A stretch of DNA of 46,619 nt, from NCBI GenBank assembly GCA_023664265.1, contig JAMPFV010000016.1, positions 1 through 46,619 of the forward strand, given 5' to 3'. Source of the stretch: Roseburia sp. Its GTDB lineage: Bacteria > Bacillota > Clostridia > Lachnospirales > Lachnospiraceae. The position numbers and the translations under genes are program-made. Below are positions 33,375 to 43,730 of the stretch, one piece after another. How positions within the stretch are numbered: position 1 is the first letter of the stretch; each line of letters begins with the position of its first letter. The notes under the pieces were generated by a model. That model saw nothing but the letters and a program-made list of their open reading frames with translations. It was not told the DNA's origin and ran no database searches.

Positions 33375-34214
33375 ATGAGTAAGAAGCAGAGAATGCTTAG
33401 CATTATCGTGTTTGTCGGCATTGCCATTATCCTGCTTGCAGCGGTCTTTTTGACAGGGCGCCCCGGAGGAAAGCAGGAGACGATCAAGGAAGTGATGCAG
33501 GATGCCGTGCTGCACGAGACCGGCAAGATCAATTTCTTCAATCTGAAGGATGTGAATCCGGGATTTATTTCCGCCGTGACGGTGACGGTCATCATCTTGA
33601 TCGCGGCCGCGATGATACGCATTTTTGCGATACCGAGATTCAAGTATGTCCCGGGAAAATTTCAACTGCTGTTGGAGCAGCTTGTCTCATTGTTTGACGG
33701 CTTGGCGAAGTCCAACAGCCCGCATCGGAACGGATTCCTGGGGGCGTATGTATTTGGCGCGGGCGTCTATATTTTTGTCGGCACATTCTTTGAGCTGTTC
33801 GGCTTTCAGGGCGTTACCACAGAGGGCTTGTCCATTGCACTTCCGGCTCCGCTGTCGGACATCAACGGGGCGATTGCGCTGGGATGCCTTTCCTATGTGG
33901 TCATCCTCTCGGGGGGAATTGTCGGCAACGGGATGCGGGGCGTGGGAAGCACGCTGAAGGATTTTTCCCTGCCGATTTCCATGAGCTTTCGTCTGTTCGG
34001 TGCACTGCTGAGCGGACTGCTGGTGACGGAGCTGGTCTATTACTATATTCACCTGAGCTTTGTCCTTCCGGTAGTGGTAGGCGTTCTTTTTACACTTCTG
34101 CATGCATTGATACAGACCTATGTGCTGACAATGCTGACGGCGTTATTTTATGGCGAGGTCTCAGAACCGCACCAAAAGAAAAAAATACAGGGGGTACATG
34201 AAAATGATGAATAA
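33375..34214 (+). CDS. atpB: F-type ATP synthase subunit a
   Basis: Membrane subunit that forms the ion half-channels against the c-ring of F0. The 279-residue product has an N-terminal membrane helix (MLSIIVFVGIAIILLAAVFLTG), a long periplasmic or external loop, and further helices. The conserved block FSLPISMSFRLFGALLSGLLV contains the essential arginine, Arg206, and LHALIQTYVLTMLTALFY is the conserved last helix. The start at 33375 follows AGGAGGG by six bases; an ATG ten codons earlier lacks such a site. It overlaps the c-subunit gene. No atpI gene precedes it. Confidence 0.93.
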   Translation: MSKKQRMLSIIVFVGIAIILLAAVFLTGRPGGKQETIKEVMQDAVLHETGKINFFNLKDVNPGFISAVTVTVIILIAAAMIRIFAIPRFKYVPGKFQLLLEQLVSLFDGLAKSNSPHRNGFLGAYVFGAGVYIFVGTFFELFGFQGVTTEGLSIALPAPLSDINGAIALGCLSYVVILSGGIVGNGMRGVGSTLKDFSLPISMSFRLFGALLSGLLVTELVYYYIHLSFVLPVVVGVLFTLLHALIQTYVLTMLTALFYGEVSEPHQKKKIQGVHENDE

Positions 34215-34560
34215 GACAGTGAGAAAAGGGATTTATGCAGTCTGCATGATGGTGATGATGCTTTTGTTTCTCTCAAAGCCCGTCTATGCGGCGGAGAACA
34301 CGGCAACCGGGCAGGCGGTAGAGGCGGTGGACAGCTCTACGGGAGATCGGGCCGGAGCAGCAGCCTTGGTAGTCGGTCTGGCGGCGGCAGCCGGCGCGAT
34401 CGGCATGGGTATGGCGATTTCTAAGTCTGTGGAGGGCATGTCCCGCCAGCCGGAGGCGGAGGGAAGCATCCGGACAAGCCTTATGCTGGGACTGGTGTTT
34501 ATCGAGACGGCGATTATCTATGCGCTGATTGTCGCGATTCTGATTATATTTGTCATGTAA
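34204..34560 (+). CDS. atpE: F-type ATP synthase subunit c with signal-peptide-like leader
   Basis: Proteolipid of the rotating c-ring. The C-terminal 75 residues form the usual hairpin: helix 1 (AAALVVGLAAAAGAIGMGMAISKSVEGM), the polar loop SRQPEAEGSI and helix 2 with the ion-binding Glu101 in GLVFIETAIIYALIVAIL. Unusually, about 48 residues precede helix 1. Residues 1-29 look like a signal peptide (VRKGIYAVCMMVMMLLFLSKPVYA), then a polar linker follows, so the 118-residue precursor is longer than the usual 70-90. The Glu-Thr and Tyr four residues on resemble Na+-type c subunits, but the helix-1 Gln is Met in my alignment. Starts at 34198, 34204 and 34207 are all possible; the middle one has the best spacing from GGGGG. 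Confidence 0.9.
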   Translation: MMNKTVRKGIYAVCMMVMMLLFLSKPVYAAENTATGQAVEAVDSSTGDRAGAAALVVGLAAAAGAIGMGMAISKSVEGMSRQPEAEGSIRTSLMLGLVFIETAIIYALIVAILIIFVM

Positions 34561-34575
34561 AGGAAGGTGAGTACA

Positions 34576-35070
34576 ATGAATATTCCGTTGAATATTGATT
34601 GGCAGCAGATATGCCTTCATCTGTTAAACTTCACAATCCTCACGGCGGGGCTGTATTTTCTGCTTTACAAGCCGGTGAAGGACTTTATGGACAAGAGACT
34701 TGCACATTACCGTGAGATGGAGCAGGTGGCGCAGGCGAAGCTGGACGAGGCCGAGACGTACAGGAACGGCTGCATGGAAAAGCTGCAGGGAATCGAGGGA
34801 GAAATAGCGGAAAAGGAGCAGGAGGCTGCCCGAAGGAGAGCACAGATAAACGAGGAGGAGCTGCAAAAAGCGAAAGAGCAGGCGGATGAGATTGTCCGCA
34901 ACGCCAAGGTGGAGGCAGAGCGGGAGCATGAGCGGATTCTTGAGAGCGCGCGAAAGGAAGTCACGGATATGGTGACAATCGCGGCCAGGAAGCTGCTTCT
35001 CGAGGCTGACGATTCAGAGCTGTATGACAGCTTCCTGTCATCATCGGAGGGGAGTGTTGGAGATGAATAG
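34576..35070 (+). CDS. atpF: F-type ATP synthase subunit b
   Basis: Peripheral-stalk subunit linking F0 to F1. It has one N-terminal membrane helix ([26 protein letters not shown], residues about 10-35), then a long charged coiled-coil rich in Glu, Lys, Ala and Arg to about residue 140. The conserved [12 protein letters not shown] and the [20 protein letters not shown] tail match family members. Length 164 is normal. The ATG at 34576 follows an AAGGAAGGTGAG site. Its C-terminus would normally contact the C-terminal domain of subunit delta, which here is fused to alpha and encoded directly downstream, with an eight-base gene overlap. Confidence 0.93.
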   Translation: MNIPLNIDWQQICLHLLNFTILTAGLYFLLYKPVKDFMDKRLAHYREMEQVAQAKLDEAETYRNGCMEKLQGIEGEIAEKEQEAARRRAQINEEELQKAKEQADEIVRNAKVEAEREHERILESARKEVTDMVTIAARKLLLEADDSELYDSFLSSSEGSVGDE

Positions 35071-36829
35071 CCGGAATAAGGAAAATGAGACGGCGATTCT
35101 GTATTCCCCGACACCGCCGGATGAACGGCAGAAGGAGCGGTTCGCCGCTTTTCTGCGCGAAAAATATCAGTCCGATATCGCGCTGGAGTGGACTCAAAGC
35201 GACGATATCCGCAAGGGCTTTCGGCTGGTGGTCGGCTCGGAGGTGTATGACTGGAGTGAGAGCGGCAGGTTTGCGCAGCTAAGGGAGCTGCTGACAAAAT
35301 CCGCAGCCGGCAATGGGAATATTATCGCCCTGATGAAGGAGGCACTGGATGAGTGGACGCCGGAGGCCGTCGCGGAGGAGATTGGCACCGTGGATACCGT
35401 CGGAGACGGCATTGCGGTGGTCACCGGCCTCGACCATGCGTTTTACGGGGAGATACTGATTTTCCCGGGCGGGATAAAGGGCATGGTGCAGGACTTGAGA
35501 AGGGGCGAGGTCGGCTGTATCCTGTTTGGCGGCGAGGAGGAAATCAGCGAGGGCGACACGGTAAAGAGAACGGGGAAAATGGCGGGAATGCCTGTTGGAG
35601 ACGCGTTTATCGGGCGTGTTGTTGATGCGCTGGGTTCTCCGATTGACGGAAAAGGCATTATCAGGGAGAGCGACTATCGTCCGATTGAGGCCGCTGCCCC
35701 GAGCATTATCGACAGGCAGCCGGTAAATGTGCCGCTGGAGACGGGACTGCTGGCCATTGATTCCATGTTCCCCATCGGCAGAGGACAGCGCGAATTGATT
35801 ATCGGGGACAGGCAGACCGGCAAGACGACGATTGCCACGGACACGATTCTGAATCAGAAGGGGAAGGGCGTTGTCTGCATTTATGTGGCGATAGGACAGA
35901 AGGCAAGCTCCGTAGCGCAACTGGTGGAGAACCTGCGCAAGCGGGACGCCATGAAGTACACGATTGTGGTGAACGCCTCCGCCAGCGAATCGGCGCCGTT
36001 ACAGTATATTGCGCCGTATGCGGGGTGCGCGTTGGCGGAGTATTTTATGAATCAGGGCAGGGATGTGCTGATCGTTTATGATGATTTGTCCAAGCACGCG
36101 ATTGCGTACAGGTCTCTGAGCCTGTTGCTCGACCGCTCCCCGGGGCGTGAAGCCTACCCGGGGGATGTGTTTTACCTGCATTCGCGGCTGTTGGAGCGGG
36201 CGGCGCATTTGTCGGACGAGAAGGGCGGAGGCAGCATAACGGCGCTCCCGATTGTCGAGACGCAGGCGGGGGATGTGTCCGCCTATATTCCGACGAATAT
36301 CATCTCGATCACGGACGGGCAGATATTTTTGGAGAGCGACTTGTTCTTCTCAGGACAGCGTCCGGCCGTCAATGTCGGCATCTCCGTGTCCCGTGTGGGC
36401 GGCGACGCGCAGACAAAGGCGATGAAGAGTGCGGCGGGGCCAATCCGCCTTGACTTGGCGCAGTACCGCGAGATGGAGGTGTTCACGCAGTTTTCCAGCG
36501 ATTTGGACGAGACGACAAAGCGGCAGTTGGCCTATGGAGAAAGCCTTATGGAGCTTCTCAAGCAGCCGCAGTATCATCCCAGAAAGCAATATGAACAGGT
36601 GGTGCTGCTGGTGGCGGCGACGGAGCATGTTCTGCAGGAGATACCGACGGCAAAAATCAGAGCGTTTGCGGAGCTGCTGCTGTGCCATATGGAGCAGGAG
36701 GCGTCCGTGCTGTGCGGGGAAATCGAAAGAACCGGCACGCTCTCCAAGGAAGGGCGGCAGAAAATCACAGATCTGTCGCGGAAGTTTGCGCAGGCCTATA
36801 TGCAGGGTGAAGAAGAGCAGGGGCGGTGA
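35063..36829 (+). CDS. atpA: F-type ATP synthase alpha subunit with delta C-terminal domain fused at the N-terminus
   Basis: Catalytic-hexamer subunit of F1, 588 residues against about 500-510 usually. Residues about 10-77 are not alpha sequence: [26 protein letters not shown], then [26 protein letters not shown] follow the pattern of the C-terminal domain of subunit delta (helix, two strands, then D-x-S-x-x-GR-x-x-x-L-x-x-L). A short linker leads into a normal alpha start ([32 protein letters not shown]). Walker A GDRQTGKT is at 248-255 (169-176 in E. coli alpha, an offset of 79). The arginine-finger block [14 protein letters not shown] and the C-terminal helical domain are intact. The start at 35063 follows GGAGGGGAG by eight bases. 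There is no separate atpH gene and no delta N-terminal domain in the operon. Confidence 0.93.
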   Translation: MNSRNKENETAILYSPTPPDERQKERFAAFLREKYQSDIALEWTQSDDIRKGFRLVVGSEVYDWSESGRFAQLRELLTKSAAGNGNIIALMKEALDEWTPEAVAEEIGTVDTVGDGIAVVTGLDHAFYGEILIFPGGIKGMVQDLRRGEVGCILFGGEEEISEGDTVKRTGKMAGMPVGDAFIGRVVDALGSPIDGKGIIRESDYRPIEAAAPSIIDRQPVNVPLETGLLAIDSMFPIGRGQRELIIGDRQTGKTTIATDTILNQKGKGVVCIYVAIGQKASSVAQLVENLRKRDAMKYTIVVNASASESAPLQYIAPYAGCALAEYFMNQGRDVLIVYDDLSKHAIAYRSLSLLLDRSPGREAYPGDVFYLHSRLLERAAHLSDEKGGGSITALPIVETQAGDVSAYIPTNIISITDGQIFLESDLFFSGQRPAVNVGISVSRVGGDAQTKAMKSAAGPIRLDLAQYREMEVFTQFSSDLDETTKRQLAYGESLMELLKQPQYHPRKQYEQVVLLVAATEHVLQEIPTAKIRAFAELLLCHMEQEASVLCGEIERTGTLSKEGRQKITDLSRKFAQAYMQGEEEQGR

Positions 36830-36833
36830 GAGC

Positions 36834-39140
<2,307 letters not shown>

Positions 39141-39141
<1 letters not shown>

Positions 39142-39566
39142 TGAGTATGTTTCAACTGTCCGTCTATGCGGCGGACAAGCCCTTTTATGAGGGAGAATGC
39201 GAGATGCTGGTCTTTCCGAACGTGGAGGGCCAGTACGGCGTGCTCGCGCACCACAGGAACATGATTGCGGCGGTGGTGCCCGGGACGATGCACTATATCC
39301 TGCCGGACGGACAGAAGAAGGTGGTGGCGGTCTCCGGCGGAATGATAAAGGTGGAGGACAACGAGGTTCTGGTGCTGGTGGACTCTGCGGAATATCCGGA
39401 GGACATCGACGCCATACGCGCCAGGCAGGAGGCCGATATGGCCAAGGAGGCCATGCTCCAGAAGAAGAGCATACAGGAGTACCATCTGGCGCAGGCGCAT
39501 CTGGCGCGGGCCATCAACCGTCTTAAAGTAAAGCGGAATTATAATGATTCCATGGGAGGGGTCTGA
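39141..39566 (+). CDS. atpC: F-type ATP synthase epsilon subunit
   Basis: Rotor subunit and regulator of F1. The N-terminal beta-sandwich (FQLSVYAADKPFYEGECEMLVFPNVEGQYGVLAHH, then VAVSGGMIKVEDNEVLVLVDSAE) is followed by a C-terminal helical hairpin (IRARQEADMAKEAMLQKKSIQEYHLAQAHLARAINRLKVKRNYN). Length about 141 is normal (130-140). The ATG at 39141 uses AAGGTGG upstream; an ATG two codons later is possible. The last part of the gene and its terminator (39515-39613) recur in decayed form at 46369-46452. Confidence 0.94.
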
Positions 39567-39613
39567 AAAACACAGGTTTTAAGCCTGCAAACGCAGGTTT
39601 CAAGCCTGCGTTT
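39515..39613 (+). repeat. Left copy of a direct repeat: atpC 3' end plus terminator
   Basis: The first 21 bases (39515-39535) are identical to 46369-46389. Two further blocks match: GATTCCATGG (39546-39555) and TCTGAAAAACACAGG (39562-39576, one difference from 46418-46432), then the CCTGCGTTTT terminator arm. Spacings differ by small indels. This copy is in frame with intact atpC. Confidence 0.75.
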
Positions 39614-39614
39614 T
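39589..39614. terminator. Bidirectional terminator of the ATP synthase operon
   Basis: AAACGCAGG (39589-39597) pairs perfectly with CCTGCGTTT (39605-39613) around a seven-base loop and ends in TTTT. It lies 22 bases after the atpC stop codon and includes the last codons of the convergent acetyltransferase gene, so it can serve both strands. A nearby CACAGG...CCTG copy (39571-39587) offers an alternative hairpin. Confidence 0.8.
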
Positions 39615-40079
39615 AATATACAGATAGGAGTTCCTGTCGGGGAAGTCATAGGGAATAGGCAGGGCGCTTTTCTCGATGCGCACAAAGCCGTTTTGCTCGT
39701 AAAATTTATGGGAGGCTTTCGCGACGGCGGGCGTGTCCAGTATCAGGGTGTTTATGTGATTTTCGGCGCAAAAGTCCGACAGCGACAGATATAACCGCAA
39801 GCCTGCCTTTTGGCTGCGGCAGTCCGCCCGCACAAAGAATTTCTTTAGGATTCCGATGCCGTTTCCCTTATTCATCAGCGCAATCGTGCCGATGACCTCA
39901 TCAAGCTCGTTGAGCGCGAGCAGGAAAGCCCCGCCGTCCTTCTTATAAAAGGAATCAATATCCTTTAAGTCCGGCTGCTCCTCCAGCGACAGGCCGATTC
40001 CGGCCTCGTTGTTTTGAATATTCAAAATCAATTCGATAACCTGTTCTTTGTATGGTTCTTCATAGTGCGTGATTCGCAT
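39600..40079 (-). CDS. GNAT-family N-acetyltransferase
   Basis: Acetyl-CoA-dependent acyltransferase of 159 residues. The fold is recognisable from the strand pattern and the acetyl-CoA-binding segment ILKKFFVRADCRSQKAGLRLYLSL (a Q/R-x-x-G-x-G/A-like loop, here RSQKAGL), followed by INTLILDTPAVAKASHKFYEQNGFVRIEKS, the typical GNAT beta5-helix-end motif. The minus-strand ribosome binding site GGAGGAACCC lies directly before the ATG at 40077-40079. It converges on atpC and its stop codon lies inside the shared terminator. The substrate is unknown. It is the first gene of the accessory segment bounded by the atpC-end repeat. Confidence 0.88.
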   Translation of the reverse strand: MRITHYEEPYKEQVIELILNIQNNEAGIGLSLEEQPDLKDIDSFYKKDGGAFLLALNELDEVIGTIALMNKGNGIGILKKFFVRADCRSQKAGLRLYLSLSDFCAENHINTLILDTPAVAKASHKFYEQNGFVRIEKSALPIPYDFPDRNSYLYIKTQA

Positions 40080-40227
40080 GGGTTCCTCCGATTCTGTGCT
40101 GCTTTTTGTCAGGCTCCGCCTTTTTTCGATATAATAACATATGTGGGCCTGTCAGGCAAGGTCTTGCGGATGAAAGCTCTTTTCGCAACGAAAGGCTGCC
40201 AAAAAGAACTTTTATGTGAGCAGCACA

Positions 40228-40259
40228 TTCCAATTCTGTCAGTTTATTTCCGGTTTTGC
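40228..40259 (+). promoter_or_regulatory. Direct repeats upstream of the LytTR operon, probable LytTR binding site
   Basis: TTCCAATTCTGT (40228-40239) and TTCCGGTTTTGC (40248-40259) start exactly 20 bases apart. They match the pair TTCCAAATCTGC/TTCCAAATCTGC, also 20 bases apart, before the lipoprotein gene at 42375-42406. Tandem sites two helical turns apart are typical of LytTR regulators. Confidence 0.65.
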
Positions 40260-40267
40260 AGTTAGGA

Positions 40268-40296
40268 TTGCAAAATTCTCGTTGATTCCTCATAAT
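40268..40296 (+). promoter_or_regulatory. Promoter of the LytTR two-component operon
   Basis: TTGCAA (40268-40273), 17-base spacer, CATAAT (40291-40296). The direct-repeat site ends eight bases before the -35 box, a position suited to activation. Confidence 0.6.
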
Positions 40297-40330
40297 AATC
40301 AGGGGGAGTTTTACTATGGGAGGATGCCGT

Positions 40331-41056
40331 ATGCTTCGTATTGCGATATGTGATGATGAGGAATACTTCAGAATGCGGGAAAAGCAGTTGATTGAAAAAT
40401 ACATGAAGGAGCAGGGACACGACTGCCGGATGGATTTATATACTGACGGCAGAGAGTTGCTGGAGGTGCCGGAGGGCGTTTCGTCGTATGATGTGATATT
40501 CCTTGATATCAACATGGAGAAAATGGACGGACTGGAAACCGCCGGAAAAATCAGGGAGCTGTCCGCTGCCGTTTCTATTGTGTTTGTGACAGCATATATT
40601 ACTTATGCTTTGGAAGGCTATAAGGTTGACGCGGTGCGTTATCTGTTGAAAGAAGACAGCAGCTTGGAAAGCGCATTCAGAGAATGTCTGGATACGATTA
40701 TGAACAGGATGGGGAGGAAGGAAGCCGTCTATGAAACGGATGCTCCAAATAGAGGAAAGCGCATTCCGGTGGATTCGATTCTTTATGTGGAGAGCCGCCT
40801 GCATAAGGTTATCTTTTTTGTGGACAAAGGGGAAATAAAGGAATATTCCAAATATGACAGGCTGGATACCGTAGAGAAAAGCTTACGGCAGTATGGCTTT
40901 TTCCGCGTCCACCAGAGCTTTCTGGTAAATATGAGGTATGTAAAAAATGTTTCAAGATATAAAGTATTGCTTGAAAATGGAACCGAGGTAAGCATTTCCA
41001 AAAAATACTATAAAAGTGTGGAAACGGAATACATCAGGCAGCAGGGAGGCATTTGA
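40331..41056 (+). CDS. LytTR-family response regulator (AgrA/VirR-like)
   Basis: Cytoplasmic regulator with an N-terminal receiver domain (MLRIAICDDEEYFR; phosphoacceptor Asp59 in VIFLDINMEKMDG) and a C-terminal LytTR DNA-binding domain (residues about 135-240: IPVDSILYVESRLHKVIFFV, FFRVHQSFLVNMRYVKNVSRYKVLLENGTEVSISKKYYKSV). The start at 40331 follows GGGAGG by seven bases and begins at the receiver; the in-frame ATG at 40316 (MGGCRMLRI) also has a good site (AGGGGGAG) and cannot be excluded. The stop codon overlaps the kinase start by one base. Codon use is more AT-rich than in the flanking ATP synthase operon. Confidence 0.93.
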   Translation: MLRIAICDDEEYFRMREKQLIEKYMKEQGHDCRMDLYTDGRELLEVPEGVSSYDVIFLDINMEKMDGLETAGKIRELSAAVSIVFVTAYITYALEGYKVDAVRYLLKEDSSLESAFRECLDTIMNRMGRKEAVYETDAPNRGKRIPVDSILYVESRLHKVIFFVDKGEIKEYSKYDRLDTVEKSLRQYGFFRVHQSFLVNMRYVKNVSRYKVLLENGTEVSISKKYYKSVETEYIRQQGGI

Positions 41057-42366
41057 TGAGCGTATCGATTTATTTGGTGTTTGATATTTTGTATGCGTGC
41101 GGTTGTATTCTGCTGTTTTGTTTTTTCGCGGAAAAAAGGAAGAAAAGCGGCAGACTGATCACAGCTGCGGCAGTGGCCGTGTTGGGCGGCCTGTACTTTG
41201 TAATCGGAGAGACTTTTTATGCGCATTTTTATATCAAGGCTTTTTCTGTTATCGGCGTTACTGCAGTTATAATGCTTGTACTGTTTCGGATCCACTGCGC
41301 AAAAGCGGTGATTTTATCCATGTTCTTCTATGGAGCGCAGCTTGCGACGGAATATCTGGTCATTGCCGTGATGGGAAGGCTTGTTTGGCTGCTTGCAGGC
41401 AGGCCGTTTGATTTGTCAGACGTCGCCACGTTTAATATTGTCTGCGTTGCAAATAAAGTGTTGCTGTTTGGTGTGGTTCTGTGGATAGGAAGGGAGCTTG
41501 GAGAAAAAAAGCATGGCGCTCTGATGCCGAAAGAGTGGTGGAGCCTGCTTATCGTTTCTTTTATTACGATTTATCTGATCATATCGTTAGTCGTGAGAAC
41601 GGATGTACTCTACAGCGCCAATCCGGACAGCATCTATCTCTGTATTGCAATCGGCATATTGGCAATTAATTTTGTGATATGTTATCTGATATACGGTGTT
41701 ATGAAAAGGGAAGCGCAGTTAAGAGAGCATATCATCTTTCGGGAAAATATAAGAAGTGAAACGGCCATGTACCGTTCTATGTCTGAAAATCTGGAAAAAC
41801 AGCAAAAAAGAACGCACGAGTATAAGAATCAGATTGCCGCCATCCGTGCGCTTGCAATGGACGGAAGGTATCGGGAGCTGGAGGCTTATCTGGAAAAGGC
41901 AGACAGAAGTATAAAACTCCGCACGGATGCGGTTGATGCCAACCATGTCATTATCAACGCGATTTTAAACACCAAATACCGGGAAGCAGTCGAACAGGGA
42001 ATTGTGTTTGTTCTGAAAGTAAATGATCTGTCGAAACTGAAAATGGAGGATGAAGATATTGTCACCATTCTTTCCAATCTTTTGAGCAATGCGCTGGAAG
42101 CCTGCGAAAAATGTGACAGGACGGAGCGGGTGGTAAAGGTAAAGTTTCTGTTGGAGAACGAACAGTGCGTGCTCTCGGTAAAAAACAGCATAAAAGAGAA
42201 ACCGCTCATGGAGGGCGGCAGATTTTTGACGACCAAGACAGGAGAAGCGGGAGAACATGGAATAGGCGTCCGGAATATAGTGGAAATCGTTGAAAAGTAC
42301 AAGGGCAGGTATGTGATTGATTATGAGAAAGATTTTTTCCGGATTACGATTCTGATACCTGATTGA
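41056..42366 (+). CDS. Sensor histidine kinase, GHKL/AgrC-like (HPK10 type)
   Basis: Membrane sensor partner of the LytTR regulator. About six hydrophobic segments occupy residues 1-215, as in peptide-sensing AgrC-type kinases. A cytoplasmic coil leads to the phosphoacceptor His254 in QQKRTHEYKNQIAAI. The GHKL ATPase domain shows the N box DIVTILSNLLSNALEACEK and the G box EAGEHGIGVRNIVEIVEKY. The ATG at 41056 follows GGGAGG (41044-41049) by six bases and overlaps the upstream stop codon (TGATG). No autoinducer peptide or processing gene (AgrB/D-like) was found next to it, so the signal is unknown; the downstream lipoprotein may take part in sensing. Confidence 0.92.
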   Translation: MSVSIYLVFDILYACGCILLFCFFAEKRKKSGRLITAAAVAVLGGLYFVIGETFYAHFYIKAFSVIGVTAVIMLVLFRIHCAKAVILSMFFYGAQLATEYLVIAVMGRLVWLLAGRPFDLSDVATFNIVCVANKVLLFGVVLWIGRELGEKKHGALMPKEWWSLLIVSFITIYLIISLVVRTDVLYSANPDSIYLCIAIGILAINFVICYLIYGVMKREAQLREHIIFRENIRSETAMYRSMSENLEKQQKRTHEYKNQIAAIRALAMDGRYRELEAYLEKADRSIKLRTDAVDANHVIINAILNTKYREAVEQGIVFVLKVNDLSKLKMEDEDIVTILSNLLSNALEACEKCDRTERVVKVKFLLENEQCVLSVKNSIKEKPLMEGGRFLTTKTGEAGEHGIGVRNIVEIVEKYKGRYVIDYEKDFFRITILIPD

Positions 42367-42374
42367 AAACTCTT

Positions 42375-42406
42375 TTCCAAATCTGCAGAAGAAGTTCCAA
42401 ATCTGC
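42375..42406 (+). promoter_or_regulatory. Perfect direct repeat upstream of the lipoprotein gene, probable LytTR binding site
   Basis: TTCCAAATCTGC occurs at 42375-42386 and again at 42395-42406, an exact 12-base repeat with 20-base period. The following sequence has no good -35 box for the lipoprotein promoter (a weak TGATAA at 42435-42440 could be the -10), as expected for an activator-dependent promoter. Confidence 0.7.
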
Positions 42407-42476
42407 CAAGAGAGGCGAATTTAGCTGTTGTTTGTGATAAGGTGGCTATAGCTGTGGAAATTAAGGAGGAGAGAGG

Positions 42477-43700
42477 ATGAAAAAATTTAAAACCCTTTTA
42501 AAGCCGGTATTAACGGCCTGCCTGTTTTTAAGCCTTTTATCGCTAAACGGCTGCGGGAAAAAAGCGAACGACAGTCTCGGTATGGCGAACGACAGATTGA
42601 ACGCGGAAATCCCGTCGGAGACAGAAGCGGCTATGGAAGCCGTTGGAGCGGACAGTCCGATGGAAACAAAAACCGACGCCGGAACTGTGCTGAAGGTTCA
42701 TTTTGAAGGAGAGGGAAGCGCGCAGTTAAATGGCAAAATCAACTCCGTCGTTTCGGCGGATACGGGTTGGCTGATTGCCGATACGGCGGATGGAAAACTG
42801 TTTTTATTACAGCCCTTTCCTGATTTCCGTTTTCCGGAGGATTCCGAGGTAAAGTATTCCGAGATTACCGACGGATGCGAATTTGACAGTTTAATCTATG
42901 CCAACCGGAATCTTGCGTACGGGCAGGACAGGCTTGTGTATTTTGAGATAGTGGGAGACTATGCGGATGAAGATGTTTATATGTTGGATTCTCTTGCGCT
43001 TCCGGAGATGGTCTATACCGCTGAAAATGTGAAACAGACAGAATTATCGGGAGGCAGGAGCCTGCTTTGGGTAAGCGATGAAGCAATGTGCAGCGTTTAT
43101 GCGGATGCGGAGGGAAATGTGCGCGCATCTTATAACAATACCGTTTATTCCGATGTGGGCATTGTTGTGGACGGTGAGGAGCAGGGGGAGGTTACCATCT
43201 GGAAAGGCATCTGTCGGTTTGTTTTGACGGACAATCAGGAATTGTTATATATCGGAAGTATCCATATCGACGAGGATTTTTCGGGAGCAATATATGGGAT
43301 TTCGCTTGACTGCACGCGGCTGACAGACGGGGCAGATGGTAAGATCGAGGCGATTTATGACTGTCAGAATGATGAGGAGGCCTGCTATGCCGTAGATGAA
43401 GATAATCAGATATATTATATTGAGAACAGCTGGTTGGAGGCGGATGTATCGACAGAGCTGATCACTCGGTTTGAATATGGCAATATTACGGATATTCAGG
43501 GCTTTGGCGGAAGCCCTAAAGACATACTGATCAGAACGGACGAGGACTCTTATTACTATCACGGCGCTTACGACGGTCTGATGAAAATAGAGGCATTAGA
43601 CCGAACTTATAAAGATGCGGTACTGCTTATGGATACGAATGTGCTTGCGCTGGGAAATGACGGATACCTTTATATGATTAAGAATCCGGCAGTACAATAA
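42477..43700 (+). CDS. Secreted lipoprotein of unknown function in the LytTR locus
   Basis: 407-residue protein with a lipoprotein signal (MKKFKTLLKPVLTACLFLSL, then LSLNGC) and Cys26 as the lipidation site. An Ala/Glu/Thr-rich linker (about 27-70) leads to a region rich in short beta-strand repeats with Asp/Gly turns and aromatic residues (GWLIADTADGKLFLLQP, RSLLWVSDEAMCSVYADAEG, ACYAVDEDNQIYYIENS, GNDGYLYMIKN), which suggests a beta-propeller-like fold. I recognise no named family. AAGGAGGAGAGG precedes the ATG. It lies 110 bases after the kinase gene behind a perfect direct repeat, so it is probably the main target of the two-component system and may act as sensor accessory or envelope effector (inference). 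Confidence 0.8.
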   Translation: MKKFKTLLKPVLTACLFLSLLSLNGCGKKANDSLGMANDRLNAEIPSETEAAMEAVGADSPMETKTDAGTVLKVHFEGEGSAQLNGKINSVVSADTGWLIADTADGKLFLLQPFPDFRFPEDSEVKYSEITDGCEFDSLIYANRNLAYGQDRLVYFEIVGDYADEDVYMLDSLALPEMVYTAENVKQTELSGGRSLLWVSDEAMCSVYADAEGNVRASYNNTVYSDVGIVVDGEEQGEVTIWKGICRFVLTDNQELLYIGSIHIDEDFSGAIYGISLDCTRLTDGADGKIEAIYDCQNDEEACYAVDEDNQIYYIENSWLEADVSTELITRFEYGNITDIQGFGGSPKDILIRTDEDSYYYHGAYDGLMKIEALDRTYKDAVLLMDTNVLALGNDGYLYMIKNPAVQ

Positions 43701-43730
43701 GGGCGATTCTTTTTTATCATGCATTTTGAT

